Shown here piece after piece: positions 24,602-33,706 of a stretch of 36,372 bases of DNA. The notes below the pieces were generated by a model that had not been told where the DNA came from, made no database searches, and saw only the letters and a program-made list of their open reading frames with translations. Both the position numbers and the translations under genes were made by a program. The stretch comes from Terriglobia bacterium (GTDB lineage: Bacteria; Acidobacteriota; Terriglobia; Bryobacterales; Bryobacteraceae). Numbering within the stretch: the first letter of the stretch is position 1; each line of letters starts with the position of its first letter. Location: positions 1-36,372 of the forward strand of contig JANXYJ010000158.1 in assembly GCA_025350105.1 (NCBI GenBank), given 5' to 3'.

Positions 24602-25498
24602 TTGACCTTTCGCAAACTCCGAGTCCCGGCCTCCAGCGCGAATCTCGGTCCAGGCTTTGACGCCCTGGGCCTGGCGCTGGGTATCCATTTGGAATGCCGC
24701 TTTCGCGCAGCCAAGGCGCTTTGCATCCGCGTTAGCGGACGAGATCATGACATGATCTCCACCGGCGCGGACAATCTGATTTGGCAGACCGCCATGGATA
24801 TTGCGGCGCATGCGGGCAAAGAACTACCGCCGGCGGAGTTGGAGATTGAGAATCATATTCCGTTGGGGAAAGGCCTGGGTTCAAGCGCGGCTGCGCTGAC
24901 GGCGGGCGTGGTGATTGCCGACAAACTGTTGGGCTTGCGCTGGCCCAAAAAGCGAGTACTGGACGAAGCCGCGCGCATTGAAGGGCACCCGGATAACGTT
25001 GCTGCTTGCGTGCATGGGTCCATCGTGGCCAGCGCGACGGATGAATTGGGCATCACGCATGCGGTGAGGATGGATTTGCATCCGCGCTTTGCCATTGCAG
25101 TGGTGGTTCCCGGCTTTCTGCTGCCGACGGTGGAGGCGCGGCGTGTGCTGCCTGCGATGTATTCAAAGCAGGATGCGATTTTCAATATCCAGCGCAGTTG
25201 CTTGCTGATTACGGCACTGGCAACCGGCAACGCGGACGCCTTTCCCACGGCTCTGGAAGACCGCATGCATCAGCCCTACCGCGCGGCACTGGTGCCAGGG
25301 TTGGAGCAGATCATCAAGCTGCGGACAAAGGGTTTGTTGGGATGCGCGCTGAGCGGTGCAGGTCCGTCGATCCTGGTGTTTTATGAACGTGGATATGAGA
25401 ACGTTTGCCAATCGGTACAGCATATTTTTGCGGCGCATGGGAAAGACTCCGAAGTATTTTTGACGGAGCTGGCGCTGCACGGGTATGAGTTGGTTTAG
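24602..25498 (+). CDS. thrB: Homoserine kinase
   Basis: The product is 298 aa, a GHMP-family kinase. It phosphorylates L-homoserine to O-phosphohomoserine, the step before threonine synthase. Conserved blocks are VPASSANLGPGFDALGLAL (residues 8-26), the ATP loop IPLGKGLGSSAAAL (about 87-100), the family motif EGHPDNVAACVHGS and the C-terminal GCALSGAGPS. The start is TTG 24602, which matches the normal N-terminus MTFRKLRVPASS; no ATG is available, and there is no clear ribosome site. It begins 66 bases from the divergent MauE-like gene and is followed by DUF255 on the same strand. Confidence 0.93.
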   Translation: MTFRKLRVPASSANLGPGFDALGLALGIHLECRFRAAKALCIRVSGRDHDMISTGADNLIWQTAMDIAAHAGKELPPAELEIENHIPLGKGLGSSAAALTAGVVIADKLLGLRWPKKRVLDEAARIEGHPDNVAACVHGSIVASATDELGITHAVRMDLHPRFAIAVVVPGFLLPTVEARRVLPAMYSKQDAIFNIQRSCLLITALATGNADAFPTALEDRMHQPYRAALVPGLEQIIKLRTKGLLGCALSGAGPSILVFYERGYENVCQSVQHIFAAHGKDSEVFLTELALHGYELV

Positions 25499-25543
25499 TT
25501 CGCATTAAATCGCTTCCCGCGGGCGCGGCGCAGTCAAACAAAA

Positions 25544-27652
25544 ATGCATACCAATCGTCTGGCACAAGAGAAGAGTCCGTACCTGTTGCAACACGCGCAC
25601 AATCCGGTGGATTGGTATCCGTGGGGTGCAGAAGCGTTTGCCAAAGCTGCGGCGGAAGACAAGCCGGTGTTTTTGTCGGTGGGATATTCGACGTGCCACT
25701 GGTGCCATGTGATGGAGCGTGAGTCTTTCGAAAACGAAGACGTCGCCAAGATTCTGAACGAATATTTTGTGGCGGTGAAGGTGGACCGTGAGGAGCGGCC
25801 GGATGTGGACCGGCTGTACATGCTGTTCGTGCAGGCGTCGACGGGCAGCGGAGGGTGGCCCATGTCGGTGTGGCTGACCCCGCAGCGAAAACCGTTTTTT
25901 GGTGGGACGTATTTTCCTCCGGACACTGCTCATGGCGGGCGCTATGGACGCCCCGGATTTGGGGCGATTTTGGCAAGGCTAGCGCAGGCTTGGAAAGCGG
26001 ATCGCGACAAGATCGAACATTCGGGCACGGAAGTCTTAAAACAATTGGCGGGTTATGCGTCGTTGCGTGGGACTGAAAAAAGTGGTCCTGAAGCAATCGC
26101 CGGGAAAGATGTTTGGGATCGGGCGTTTCGCGGATTCGAGCGCATGTTCGATACGCAATTGGGGGGCTTTGGCCGTGCGCCGAAATTCCCACGGCCCAGC
26201 ATTCATAATTTTCTCGTGCGATATCACGATCAGGAAAACAGTAACGATGCCCTGGAGATGGTGCTGAAGACTCTGCGCGAGATGCTGAAGGGCGGGATGA
26301 ACGACCAGATCGGCGGCGGCTTTCATCGCTATTCGGTGGACGAGCGCTGGTTTGTGCCGCATTTTGAAAAGATGCTGTATGATCAGGCGCAGCTGGCGAC
26401 GTCTTATCTGGAGGCGTTTCAGATTACCAGGGACGGGCTTTATGCGAAGGCAGCGCGCGATATTTTCTCGTACTTGTTGCGCGACATGACCGGTCCAGAG
26501 GGTGGGTTTTATTCCGCGGAAGACGCGGACAGTGCGGCTACGCACGATAATTTGCGAGACAAAAGTGAGGGTGCGTTTTACATTTGGTCGCGAGAAGAGA
26601 TTGTTGAGGCGGTTGGTGAATTGGACGCCGTTCTATTTTGCGATCGCTACGGCGTGCTGCCAAACGGAAATGTCGAGGAAGATCCGCACGGCGAGTTTCG
26701 CGGCAAAAACATTTTGTACGAGGCGCGGACAGTGGAAGAAGTGGCGGCGCGGGCGGGTCACCTGACTACCGATGACGTGCGCGCGTCACTCCGGTTAACA
26801 GCGGAACGTCTGTTGAAGATTCGGGCTGAACGTCCCCGTCCTTTGCGTGACGACAAAGTGCTGGCCGGGTGGAATGGCATGATGATTTCCGCATTTGCCA
26901 AGGGCGCGCAAATTCTGAATGAGCCGGTTTATGCAACGGCTGCGCGGAATGCCATGGACTTCGTGCGCAAGTATTTGTGGGATGCGCCAAACAACTTGTT
27001 GTTGCGGCGCTACCGACAAGGGGAGTCCGCCATTCCAGCGTTCATGGATGATTACGCCTGGTGCGGACTGGCTCTGCTGGATCTCTACGAAACATCCTTT
27101 GATTCCGCCGATCTAACGTGGGCCATTCAATTGGCGGAGCTGGCCGTGGAACGGTTCGAAGACAAACAGGATGGCGCGTTCTTCAGTACCAGCTCCGACG
27201 ACGACGGGCTGCTCCGGTTAAAAGACGATTACGACGGCGCGGAGCCTTCGGGCAACTCTGCGATGGTGATGTTACTGCTGCGCTTGGCTGGTATGACCGA
27301 CCGCGCGGATTTTGCTGGTGCTGCTGATCGCGCGCTGAAGGCGTTTACATCACGATTGGAAGAAGCCGGTACGGGTGTCCCGCAGATGATGACCGCGCAT
27401 ATGTTTGCGTTGGCGAAACCGCGGGAGATTGTGTTGGCGGGTCCAGTGAGTGACGACATCTACCAACAAATGATTGCGGCCATCCGGCGGCGCTTCCTGC
27501 CAAACACGATCGTACTGCGAGCGGAAGATGTGGCTAGGCCAATGCCCGCTGTAGGAGGCAAACCGACGGCCTATGTGTGTGAAAATTTCTCCTGCCAGTT
27601 GCCGGTGACGGGGGTGGAGGAATTGAATCTCCTGTTGGGCGGTAGAGCATGA
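25544..27652 (+). CDS. DUF255 thioredoxin-like / six-hairpin glycosidase-like protein (YyaL/SSP411 family)
   Basis: The product is 702 aa. Residues 1-165 are a thioredoxin-like domain starting [20 protein letters not shown], with the conserved C51-HW-C54-H55 motif and [12 protein letters not shown]. The rest is an alpha/alpha barrel of the six-hairpin glycosidase type ([61 protein letters not shown]). The family is widespread, and its human relative is SPATA20. No enzyme activity is established, though the fold resembles N-acylglucosamine epimerases. The gene starts 45 bases after thrB and ends at an ATGA overlap with the remnant antitoxin. Confidence 0.92.
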   Translation: MHTNRLAQEKSPYLLQHAHNPVDWYPWGAEAFAKAAAEDKPVFLSVGYSTCHWCHVMERESFENEDVAKILNEYFVAVKVDREERPDVDRLYMLFVQASTGSGGWPMSVWLTPQRKPFFGGTYFPPDTAHGGRYGRPGFGAILARLAQAWKADRDKIEHSGTEVLKQLAGYASLRGTEKSGPEAIAGKDVWDRAFRGFERMFDTQLGGFGRAPKFPRPSIHNFLVRYHDQENSNDALEMVLKTLREMLKGGMNDQIGGGFHRYSVDERWFVPHFEKMLYDQAQLATSYLEAFQITRDGLYAKAARDIFSYLLRDMTGPEGGFYSAEDADSAATHDNLRDKSEGAFYIWSREEIVEAVGELDAVLFCDRYGVLPNGNVEEDPHGEFRGKNILYEARTVEEVAARAGHLTTDDVRASLRLTAERLLKIRAERPRPLRDDKVLAGWNGMMISAFAKGAQILNEPVYATAARNAMDFVRKYLWDAPNNLLLRRYRQGESAIPAFMDDYAWCGLALLDLYETSFDSADLTWAIQLAELAVERFEDKQDGAFFSTSSDDDGLLRLKDDYDGAEPSGNSAMVMLLLRLAGMTDRADFAGAADRALKAFTSRLEEAGTGVPQMMTAHMFALAKPREIVLAGPVSDDIYQQMIAAIRRRFLPNTIVLRAEDVARPMPAVGGKPTAYVCENFSCQLPVTGVEELNLLLGGRA

Positions 27653-27866
27653 CAACGCTGAAGTCCTGACACGAGAAACACTGAAAGCGAGGATCGCCGC
27701 ATCGAAAAAGTCGGCCTCACCGGTGGTTGCGCTGCGCATTCCAGAAGCAGATCTCGCATTGGCCAGAAAGCAAGCTGAACGGAAGGGTCTAGCTTACCAA
27801 ACTTACATCAAGTCACTATTGCACGAAACCCTCAGCGCGCGGGAGAAGCGCAAAGTTGGCTGGTAG
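27649..27866 (+). pseudogene. Frameshifted ribbon-helix-helix (CopG/BrnA-like) antitoxin
   Basis: An ATG in an ATGA overlap with DUF255 opens a frame (MTTLKS) that stops after six codons. One frame away the sequence continues as VLTRETLKARIAAS and then VALRIPEADLALARKQAERK, GLAYQTYIKSLLHETL. The latter is a typical ribbon-helix-helix antitoxin segment in which RIPEADLALA is the DNA-binding strand and helix. A single small indel near 27665 would join them. Alternatively, translation could start at GTG 27723, giving 47 aa. No toxin gene is present on either side. It is likely a decayed or orphan antitoxin. Confidence 0.6.
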
Positions 27867-27989
27867 ACGAACTGGCGTCATCCCGCCCCGCATCCCCCCC
27901 GTCAGACAATCCCTCACACCACATCTTCAGTTCTGAAAGTACTAGCCCCCGTGCCAGCGCAAGTCTAGGCTTGCTAGAATAGGCGCTAT

Positions 27990-28496
27990 ATGGAAAGACC
28001 TGGAGCAACCACCCTACGCGGTAACCCGATGACTTTGCTTGGTCCCGAGCTGAAAGTGGGGGACAAGGCGCCGGATTTTGATGCGATTGATGACGGACTG
28101 AAACCGGTCACGCTGACCACCACTGGCAATGGCGTACGGATTTTCAGTGTAATTCCCTCGCTGGATACGCCGGTTTGCGATGCGCAGACCAAGCGTTTTA
28201 ACGAGGAAGCCGGCACACTTCCGAACACCAGCATTTACACCTTCAGCATGGACTTGCCTTTTGCGCAAAAGCGTTGGTGCGGTGCGTATGGCGTGGATCA
28301 TGTAAAGATGGTTTCCGATCACCGCTCTGGTTCGTTTGGGGAACACTACGGCACGCTGATCAAAGAATTGCGGATTCACAGCCGTGCTATTTTTGTGGTC
28401 GACAAGGATAACGTCATCCGCCACGTGGAATACGTTTCAGAGGTGGGCAATCATCCGGATTACGAAAAAGCGATGGCGGTAGCGAAGTCGCTGTAG
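27990..28496 (+). CDS. tpx: Thiol peroxidase Tpx
   Basis: The 168-aa product is a peroxiredoxin that reduces lipid and hydrogen peroxides using thioredoxin. The N-terminus has the Tpx pattern (LRGNPMTLLGPELKVGDKAPDF). The peroxidatic Cys is C63 (PSLDTPVCDAQT) and the resolving Cys is C97 (KRWCGAYGV), spaced 34 residues as in E. coli Tpx. The start gives the usual length. The upstream interval (27867-27989) holds no other gene; TAGAAT near 27976 might be a -10 box, but no matching -35 is seen. A membrane protein follows after 12 bases. Confidence 0.93.
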   Translation: MERPGATTLRGNPMTLLGPELKVGDKAPDFDAIDDGLKPVTLTTTGNGVRIFSVIPSLDTPVCDAQTKRFNEEAGTLPNTSIYTFSMDLPFAQKRWCGAYGVDHVKMVSDHRSGSFGEHYGTLIKELRIHSRAIFVVDKDNVIRHVEYVSEVGNHPDYEKAMAVAKSL

Positions 28497-28508
28497 CCCA
28501 GGCGGAAA

Positions 28509-28922
28509 ATGCCGCCCTATTGGGTACGTCTTGCCTACGTTTTGGAATTTCTGCTGGCCATCATAGCGATCGTTTTGCTGTGGGGCCAGGTGGGCGGGGA
28601 CGTTCATTTGGATCTGATGCCCTGGTATCAGAAGTTGACGCTTACGGTGGCCCTAGCTTGGGTGATCGTTGCGGGAACCGTGTCGTCGGTTGTGCGTGAG
28701 CGTGTTTGGAACCGTTGGACCGTGTGCTATCTAGTGGCGGGAGTTTTGCTCGCTGCCGTGATGGCCCTGCTGACTTATTACTATCACATCCACGAAGATG
28801 ACGGTGGCGAGGACGGCAAAGACAACGTTGCCCTGCTCGCCCCCGCATCTCGGGAAGGCATTCATGACTACGGCAACCAAGTTTGGCGCCTGGACTACAC
28901 CACAAAGCGAACTGGAGATTGA
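28509..28922 (+). CDS. Three-helix membrane protein of unknown function
   Basis: The product is 137 aa. Hydrophobic helices lie at about residues 8-26 (LAYVLEFLLAIIAIVLLWG), 42-60 (KLTLTVALAWVIVAGTVSS) and 72-91 (TVCYLVAGVLLAAVMALLTY). A polar tail with HIHEDDGGEDGKD follows. The family is not recognised. The gene lies 12 bases after tpx, and its end overlaps the next gene by 59 bases, so the three are probably one transcript. Confidence 0.7.
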   Translation: MPPYWVRLAYVLEFLLAIIAIVLLWGQVGGDVHLDLMPWYQKLTLTVALAWVIVAGTVSSVVRERVWNRWTVCYLVAGVLLAAVMALLTYYYHIHEDDGGEDGKDNVALLAPASREGIHDYGNQVWRLDYTTKRTGD

Positions 28923-30396
28923 ATATTCTCTGGTAGTGCTTGAGGAAATCCGCCGGTCGGTGACTGATGGGTTTCAGCGCTTGCGCGGCGGAATGGAAGT
29001 GGGTGGCATTCTGTATGGAACCCGCGACCAGAGCAAATTGCGGATCGAAGCCATCCGCGATATTACATGTGAGCACGCGCACGGGCCCTCCTTTCATCTT
29101 TCTGATAAGGATCACCAGGCGCTGGACCAACAGCTGCTGACCGATCAGGACGATCCGCGGCTGAAGGGCTATGTCGTTTTGGGCTGGTTTGTTTCGCACC
29201 CGCGCAAAGACATTGCCTTGCAGCCTTCCGATGTCGAACTCTACGACCGTTACTTTCCCGGGACCTGGCAGATTACGCTGGTGATCCGTCCGGGCCGTGC
29301 TGGCATGATGCGGGCTGGCTTTTTCGTGCGCGACGCGGATGGTCACGTCAAGACGGACCGCAGTTATCAGGACTTTAACTTCCCTGAGTTGGCGCCTGGG
29401 ACGATCCCGGCGATGCTCAATTCGGCGGTGATCAATCTGGCGGCCGCAACTCCGGCGGCGGCAAATCCAGGACCTAAAGCCTTAGCGCCACGGCCTGCAG
29501 AAGTGCGCGGCCGGCGCGAAGCTGCCGATGGCGATGGCGTGCGGCCGCGTGGTCTGGATTCTTCACGCACGCCCATACCAGCGACGGATCATGCTTATGT
29601 CCAGCCTGGTCTTCAGCCTGATTTCGCGCATGATTTTCAGCCTGATTTCAGGGGTGTTGCTGCGCCGGCTCCCATGAATTCAGCTGCCCATTCGGCCAGT
29701 TCCGTTTCGCTGGAATCTGCGCCCTCGAATTTGGTTCCATCGGCATCGCCCTATTTGCCGGCGGAGCGTGCCGACGCGGGGCAACGCAGTTTTGGTGAGC
29801 CTCCGCCTGACCGCGGGCGCTCATCATCGCGAGCCGGTGCTTTGCGCACGGTGACGCTGGCCGTTGCCGCAGCCCTGGCGGGTGCGCTTGCCTCCTTCGC
29901 CGGCCTGAGGGGTTTGCCGGATCACAAGAACGTCGAACCGATTTCTCTGGCGATGTTCGATCATGCCGGCCAGCTGCAGATTCAATGGAATCATTCCGCG
30001 GGCGCATTATCCGCTGCCAAGAACGGCTCCATCGAAATTGAAGATGGCGGCAGTAAGCAAACCTTCTCGCTTACCGCGCAAGATCTGGCGCAGGGCAGCT
30101 ACACTTACGTTCGTAAAACTGGCGACGTGCAGGTACGCATGCAAGTGGCGGATGAACACGGCCAGCAGAAACAGGAAGCGTCCCGATTTTTGGGCGCTGC
30201 CGCGACTCCCAGTGATGCCATACCTGCCGTGAGCGCGCCCGTCAAAGCATCCAATCCCGGTGAAAACAACGCTGCTGTTTCTGTGGACTTAGACGCGGCG
30301 CTTGAAGAATCCGCCCGGCAGAAAACGCGCATCCAGCAACTGGAACGGACTATCGTCATCCTGCAGGGACGGCTGGGAGTGAATCAGGACAAGTAG
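28864..30396 (+). CDS. Degenerate JAB/MPN-like domain protein with membrane anchor
   Basis: The product is 510 aa. ATG 28864 follows GGAAGG by a few bases; the frame is open further upstream, but only inside the preceding gene. Residues 18-155 resemble the JAB1/MPN fold: MEVGGILYGT holds the conserved E45, and VVLGWFVSHP is the HxH strand. Here the first His is V110; H112 and S122 remain, and the Asp position is E125. The zinc site is therefore probably lost. A long Pro/Ala linker with QPDF repeats follows, then one membrane helix (RTVTLAVAAALAGALASFAG) and a beta domain. A C-terminal coiled coil ends it (ALEESARQKTRIQQLERTI). Its function is unknown; it may bind ubiquitin-like or peptide tails without cutting them. 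Confidence 0.7.
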   Translation: MTTATKFGAWTTPQSELEIEYSLVVLEEIRRSVTDGFQRLRGGMEVGGILYGTRDQSKLRIEAIRDITCEHAHGPSFHLSDKDHQALDQQLLTDQDDPRLKGYVVLGWFVSHPRKDIALQPSDVELYDRYFPGTWQITLVIRPGRAGMMRAGFFVRDADGHVKTDRSYQDFNFPELAPGTIPAMLNSAVINLAAATPAAANPGPKALAPRPAEVRGRREAADGDGVRPRGLDSSRTPIPATDHAYVQPGLQPDFAHDFQPDFRGVAAPAPMNSAAHSASSVSLESAPSNLVPSASPYLPAERADAGQRSFGEPPPDRGRSSSRAGALRTVTLAVAAALAGALASFAGLRGLPDHKNVEPISLAMFDHAGQLQIQWNHSAGALSAAKNGSIEIEDGGSKQTFSLTAQDLAQGSYTYVRKTGDVQVRMQVADEHGQQKQEASRFLGAAATPSDAIPAVSAPVKASNPGENNAAVSVDLDAALEESARQKTRIQQLERTIVILQGRLGVNQDK

Positions 30397-30397
30397 T

Positions 30398-31363
30398 CTA
30401 GCGCCTGGTTTGAATTGCGCCCTTTAGGCGCAATTGTGGATCTGACGCCGAACTCGATACGGGAGGCGCCGGGCGCAGAAAGAGCCGCTCCATCTCTGTG
30501 CCAGTGAGTGTCGCGGTTCCTTTCAAGGTTGCACCCGCCACGCTGAACTGCGTCTTTTTCAAGGCGGCAGAACGCGGATTGCGGATCAGCGGCATGGCCG
30601 CACGCAGGACGGCGGCACCTGTCAGCGCTTCACTATCCGATTTGGTTAACGCTTCGGCCGCCAGGACGGCATCTGTGCTGCGAAACTTGATGCCGCCAGA
30701 GGTTTCGTGAATGACGCCTAGCGCGGGCGAAAACGCAGCGCCTCCCACTCCGTTCGTCAACTGGGGCAACAATCGGTTGAAGGGCGTGACAGTAGCATAC
30801 CAGGCATCATAGCTGGCACCAGTGGCCAAACCCTTTTGTGCCAGGGCCCCCGCGGGTGCTTTCGATGAGCGCTGTTGCAGGATGGCTTTAATCGCAGCCA
30901 CGGGACCAACAATAGCCGTCGAGGAATCTACAAACGCAAACGACGTGTGCAATGAGCTTGCCGGTGGCGTGATCACACTCACCCCATGATCCTGCGTGAC
31001 AGTGGATCCGGTAAGATTAGCCACCGTCAGGAAGCGATCGGGCTTGAAAGTGCCGCGCGCCAGAATCACATCGTAGTGAAAAAGTTCTCCCGCAACCGGA
31101 GATGTTGCTACAAAAAGCACTTCGCGCACGTCGCGTTTGGGATCAAAGCCCACGGTCCCGTCATAGCGACCAAAAGCTGGATTATTGGTCAGAATGCGTT
31201 TGAAAACCTGCTGGCCGAATGGAGAGCCCAATGCTGCTGGAACATTCACACCATACAGCACGGTTGCTTGCGGCGGAACCAGATCAAGCAAGGGCTGGAC
31301 CTCCGCGGCGTTGAGAAAATGCGCGGTTAATAAGAATGAAAAAGGAAAGTACAGTTTATGCAT
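30398..31363 (-). CDS. Secreted protein of unknown function
   Basis: The product is 321 aa. A Sec signal (MHKLYFPFSFLLTAHFLNA) is cleaved near residue 19, leaving a soluble mature part. It alternates hydrophobic strands and helices, with segments such as ATVLYGVNVPAALGSPFGQQ and ATLKGTATLTGTEMERLF. No known domain is recognised. The pattern is like the acidobacterial proteins annotated only as hypothetical, in which a DUF3352-like beta-alpha repeat is sometimes present; this is a weak suggestion. ATG 31363 is chosen because AGAGG stands five bases ahead. The stop is one base from the stop of the facing JAB-like gene, so the pair overlap tail to tail. Confidence 0.75.
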   Translation of the reverse strand: MHKLYFPFSFLLTAHFLNAAEVQPLLDLVPPQATVLYGVNVPAALGSPFGQQVFKRILTNNPAFGRYDGTVGFDPKRDVREVLFVATSPVAGELFHYDVILARGTFKPDRFLTVANLTGSTVTQDHGVSVITPPASSLHTSFAFVDSSTAIVGPVAAIKAILQQRSSKAPAGALAQKGLATGASYDAWYATVTPFNRLLPQLTNGVGGAAFSPALGVIHETSGGIKFRSTDAVLAAEALTKSDSEALTGAAVLRAAMPLIRNPRSAALKKTQFSVAGATLKGTATLTGTEMERLFLRPAPPVSSSASDPQLRLKGAIQTRR

Positions 31364-31416
31364 CAAGCCTCTATTCTGGATGTAACGGTGTGATCCGTGA
31401 TTGCCGCTGATCATCT

Positions 31417-31443
31417 GTCTAAATAGACGTGTCTCTAAATAGA
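31417..31443. promoter_or_regulatory. Two copies of a dyad operator-like site
   Basis: TCTAAATAGA, a perfect 10-bp inverted repeat, occurs at 31418-31427 and 31434-31443, 16 bp apart. The first extends to GTCTAAATAGAC. They lie 54-80 bases upstream of the leftward secreted-protein gene and look like paired repressor sites, though a slippage duplication would give the same picture. Confidence 0.45.
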
Positions 31444-31507
31444 CGTGGATGGGCGGGAAAAAGTCTGGAAACGGTGCGTTTGTCGAAAACGCCGCTGCGG
31501 AAACCGG

Positions 31508-31675
31508 TCAATGGCCTAGCGTTCGTAGCTTTACATGAATGGCCTGGAGCTTCACCACTTGTTCACCTTGAGACGCGCCCGGTTCTGGTGCAACGGATTG
31601 AGCAAATCCGCTCAAGGATGTAAAGACAACCATTAGCGTAAGTCGAATGATGGGCCGCACAGTAAGACGTCCCAT
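31508..31675 (-). CDS. Possible 55-aa secreted peptide or truncated secreted protein
   Basis: The frame encodes MGRLTVRPIIRLTLMVVFTS, then LSGFAQSVAPEPGASQGEQV and a short tail. Basic residues, a hydrophobic core and an AQ cleavage site make a convincing signal peptide (cut after about residue 25), leaving only about 30 mature residues. Such a short product suggests either a small secreted peptide or the surviving N-terminus of a larger outer-membrane or TonB-linked protein. No ribosome site is clear. Two extra ATG codons from the 13-bp repeat lie immediately upstream. The divergent mntH gene begins 91 bases away. Confidence 0.45.
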   Translation of the reverse strand: MGRLTVRPIIRLTLMVVFTSLSGFAQSVAPEPGASQGEQVVKLQAIHVKLRTLGH

Positions 31676-31706
31676 ATTAACGTCGCATATTAACGTCGCA
31701 TATTAA
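31668..31706. repeat. Three tandem 13-bp repeats upstream of mntH
   Basis: CGTCCCATATTAA is followed by two copies of CGTCGCATATTAA with no gap. They lie 61-99 bases before the mntH start and also cover the start codon of the leftward 55-aa frame. On the minus strand each of the two outer units reads ATGCGACGTTAA, a Met-Arg-Arg-stop mini-frame. Confidence 0.85.
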
Positions 31707-31766
31707 CAAAGAAAGACCCTCCGCAGGCAGCCGGTGTTTCCTGCCAAGATAGGAATAGCGACGGGA

Positions 31767-33647
31767 ATGAAACCAACCGCCTCCATTTCGAACGGCCCGG
31801 TTCAAGGTTCGCTGCCTGAGGTTCATGGCAGCGTTACCACCGCTCGGCCGAACGTGCTGCGTCGCATGCTGGCTTTTGCCGGACCCGCGTACCTGGTTAG
31901 CGCCGGGTACATGGACCCCGGCAACTGGGCCACGGATTTGGAGGGCGGTGCGCGCTTCGGCTATCAATTGGTATGGGTGCTGCTGCTATCGAACTTGATG
32001 GCGATTCTTTTGCAAACCCTTTCAGCAAGGCTGGGCATTGTTTCGGGCCGCGATTTGGCGCAGGCCTGCCGGGCGTCCTATTCCAAGCCGATTTGCAACG
32101 CGCTGTGGGCCTTGTGCGAAATCGCCATCGCCGCCTGCGATTTGGCGGAGGTGTTGGGCGCGGCTATCGCATTGCAGCTCTTGTTCGGTTTGCCATTGAT
32201 TGCCGGAGTGGTGCTCACCGCGCTGGACACGCTTCTTGTCCTGTGGCTTTCGCGTTATGGTATCCGCTTGATTGAAGCGATCATATTGGCTCTGATTGCA
32301 GTGATTGCTGGTTGCTTTCTCATCGAATTGTTCTGGGCCAAACCGGTGATCACGCAAGTGTTTGGCGGCCTGCTTCCGCGCGTGAATCGCGAGAGCCTAT
32401 ATGTAGCGATTGGCATTCTGGGCGCCACCGTAATGCCCCACAATCTGTATCTGCATTCGGCCCTGGTACAGACTCGGCGCATCGGATCGAAGATCAGCGA
32501 AAAACGCGAAGCCTGCCGCTATAACCTGATTGACTCCGTGGTGGCCTTGAACGGTGCGCTGATTGTGAACGCTGCCATCCTGGTGTTGGCCGCGGCGGTT
32601 TTCTTCAAGCAGGGCATTGTGGTCACGCAGATTGCACAGGCTCAGGTTCTGTTGACGCCCTTGTTGGGAACTGCCTTGGCCAGCGGCCTATTCGCGATTG
32701 CACTATTGGCCAGCGGTCAATCATCCACACTCACCGGTACCTTCGCCGGGCAGATTGTTATGGAAGGTTTTCTGAATTTGCGCATGCCGCCGTGGCTGCG
32801 CAGGCTGGTGACGCGCTTGCTGGCCATCATTCCCGCTATCCTGACCATTCTCTATTTCGGCGACGGCGGCACTTACCGGCTCCTGATCCTGAGCCAGGTA
32901 GTCTTGAGCATGCAATTGCCCTTCGCGGTCATCCCGTTGATCAAGTTCACCAACGATCCCCGGCGGATGGGAGAGTTTGCCAATCGCGGATGGGTGCGGG
33001 TTCTGGCCTGGGCCGCGGCCGCGGTGATTGTCGGCTTGAACGCCTGGCTGGTGGCCGACGAAGTAGGCCCCTGGATGGCGCAGTCATTTGCCCATGCGAT
33101 GATGGCCGGCATTCCTACTGTCGCGCTGGTTTTGTTGTTAGCGAAAATTACCTGGGGAAGCACACGGCTTCAACAGGCCACCCTGATGCCGGAGGTTTTT
33201 GTGCCCTCCGGGATACCCGCGCCGCATTATCGCAATATCCTGGTTCCGCTCGATCACTCGGCCCGTGACCGTGCCGCCATCGCGCACGCGGTAGCTTTGG
33301 CGCGGCCCCAGGCAGCCATGTTGCATCTGCTTCACGTGGAGGAGGGCGTCACCAGCCGTTTGTTTGGGGCCTATTCGTCAACCGAGGAAATTCGTGCCGG
33401 CGAGGCCTACTTCAACGGTATCGTGGAATCGCTGGCCGCCCAGGGTGTGCCAGCGGAGCTGGTGATTGAACACGGCACCACTCCGCGCAAGGCGATTATC
33501 AAGAAGGCCCGCGACCTGAATCCTGACCTGATCGTGATGGGCGCTCACGGGCACCGGGGCCTCAAGGACCTGATCTTTGGCAACACCATCAATCAGGTCC
33601 GCCACCACGTGGCCGCGCCGATTTTGGTGGTGGGGCGCGAGCCCTAG
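31767..33647 (+). CDS. mntH: Nramp divalent metal transporter fused to a universal stress protein domain
   Basis: The product is 626 aa. Residues about 30-460 are an Nramp/MntH proton-coupled Mn2+/Fe2+ importer. The TM1 metal motif is DPGN ([12 protein letters not shown]), and TM6 shows [19 protein letters not shown]. About eleven membrane helices are visible. Residues about 485-625 are a universal stress protein (UspA) domain: [20 protein letters not shown], and the ATP-binding motif [20 protein letters not shown] (G-x2-G-x9-G-x form). This fused form suggests that uptake is adjusted by nucleotide binding or stress; this is inferred. ATG 31767 is preferred to GTG 31734; AGGA lies 11 bases ahead. 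A terminator-like hairpin follows the stop. Confidence 0.9.
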   Translation: MKPTASISNGPVQGSLPEVHGSVTTARPNVLRRMLAFAGPAYLVSAGYMDPGNWATDLEGGARFGYQLVWVLLLSNLMAILLQTLSARLGIVSGRDLAQACRASYSKPICNALWALCEIAIAACDLAEVLGAAIALQLLFGLPLIAGVVLTALDTLLVLWLSRYGIRLIEAIILALIAVIAGCFLIELFWAKPVITQVFGGLLPRVNRESLYVAIGILGATVMPHNLYLHSALVQTRRIGSKISEKREACRYNLIDSVVALNGALIVNAAILVLAAAVFFKQGIVVTQIAQAQVLLTPLLGTALASGLFAIALLASGQSSTLTGTFAGQIVMEGFLNLRMPPWLRRLVTRLLAIIPAILTILYFGDGGTYRLLILSQVVLSMQLPFAVIPLIKFTNDPRRMGEFANRGWVRVLAWAAAAVIVGLNAWLVADEVGPWMAQSFAHAMMAGIPTVALVLLLAKITWGSTRLQQATLMPEVFVPSGIPAPHYRNILVPLDHSARDRAAIAHAVALARPQAAMLHLLHVEEGVTSRLFGAYSSTEEIRAGEAYFNGIVESLAAQGVPAELVIEHGTTPRKAIIKKARDLNPDLIVMGAHGHRGLKDLIFGNTINQVRHHVAAPILVVGREP

Positions 33648-33652
33648 CTCGG

Positions 33653-33681
33653 GGCCTGGCTTTATCAAAGCGAGGCCTTTC
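33653..33681. terminator. Bidirectional terminator between mntH and phzF-like genes
   Basis: GGCCTGGCTTT and AAAGCGAGGCC pair over 11 positions with one mismatch around ATC, followed by TTTC. It lies six bases after the mntH stop and can serve the facing gene too. Confidence 0.6.
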
Positions 33682-33706
33682 TGATTCAGGCCTGTCTGAT
33701 TCAGGC
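33680..33706. repeat. Short direct duplication across a stop codon
   Basis: TCTGATTCAGGC occurs at 33680-33691 and 33695-33706, a 15-bp period. The right copy includes the stop codon of the PhzF-family gene. It mirrors the arrangement at 23593-23617. Confidence 0.75.

Noticed and set aside
25314-26192. 292-codon leftward frame antisense to thrB and DUF255
   Set aside because: It is Pro/Thr/Arg-rich, spans the junction of two clear genes and has no domain pattern.
31429-31623. 64-codon rightward frame upstream of mntH
   Set aside because: There is no ribosome site or recognisable motif. The overlapping leftward frame with a signal peptide is more convincing.
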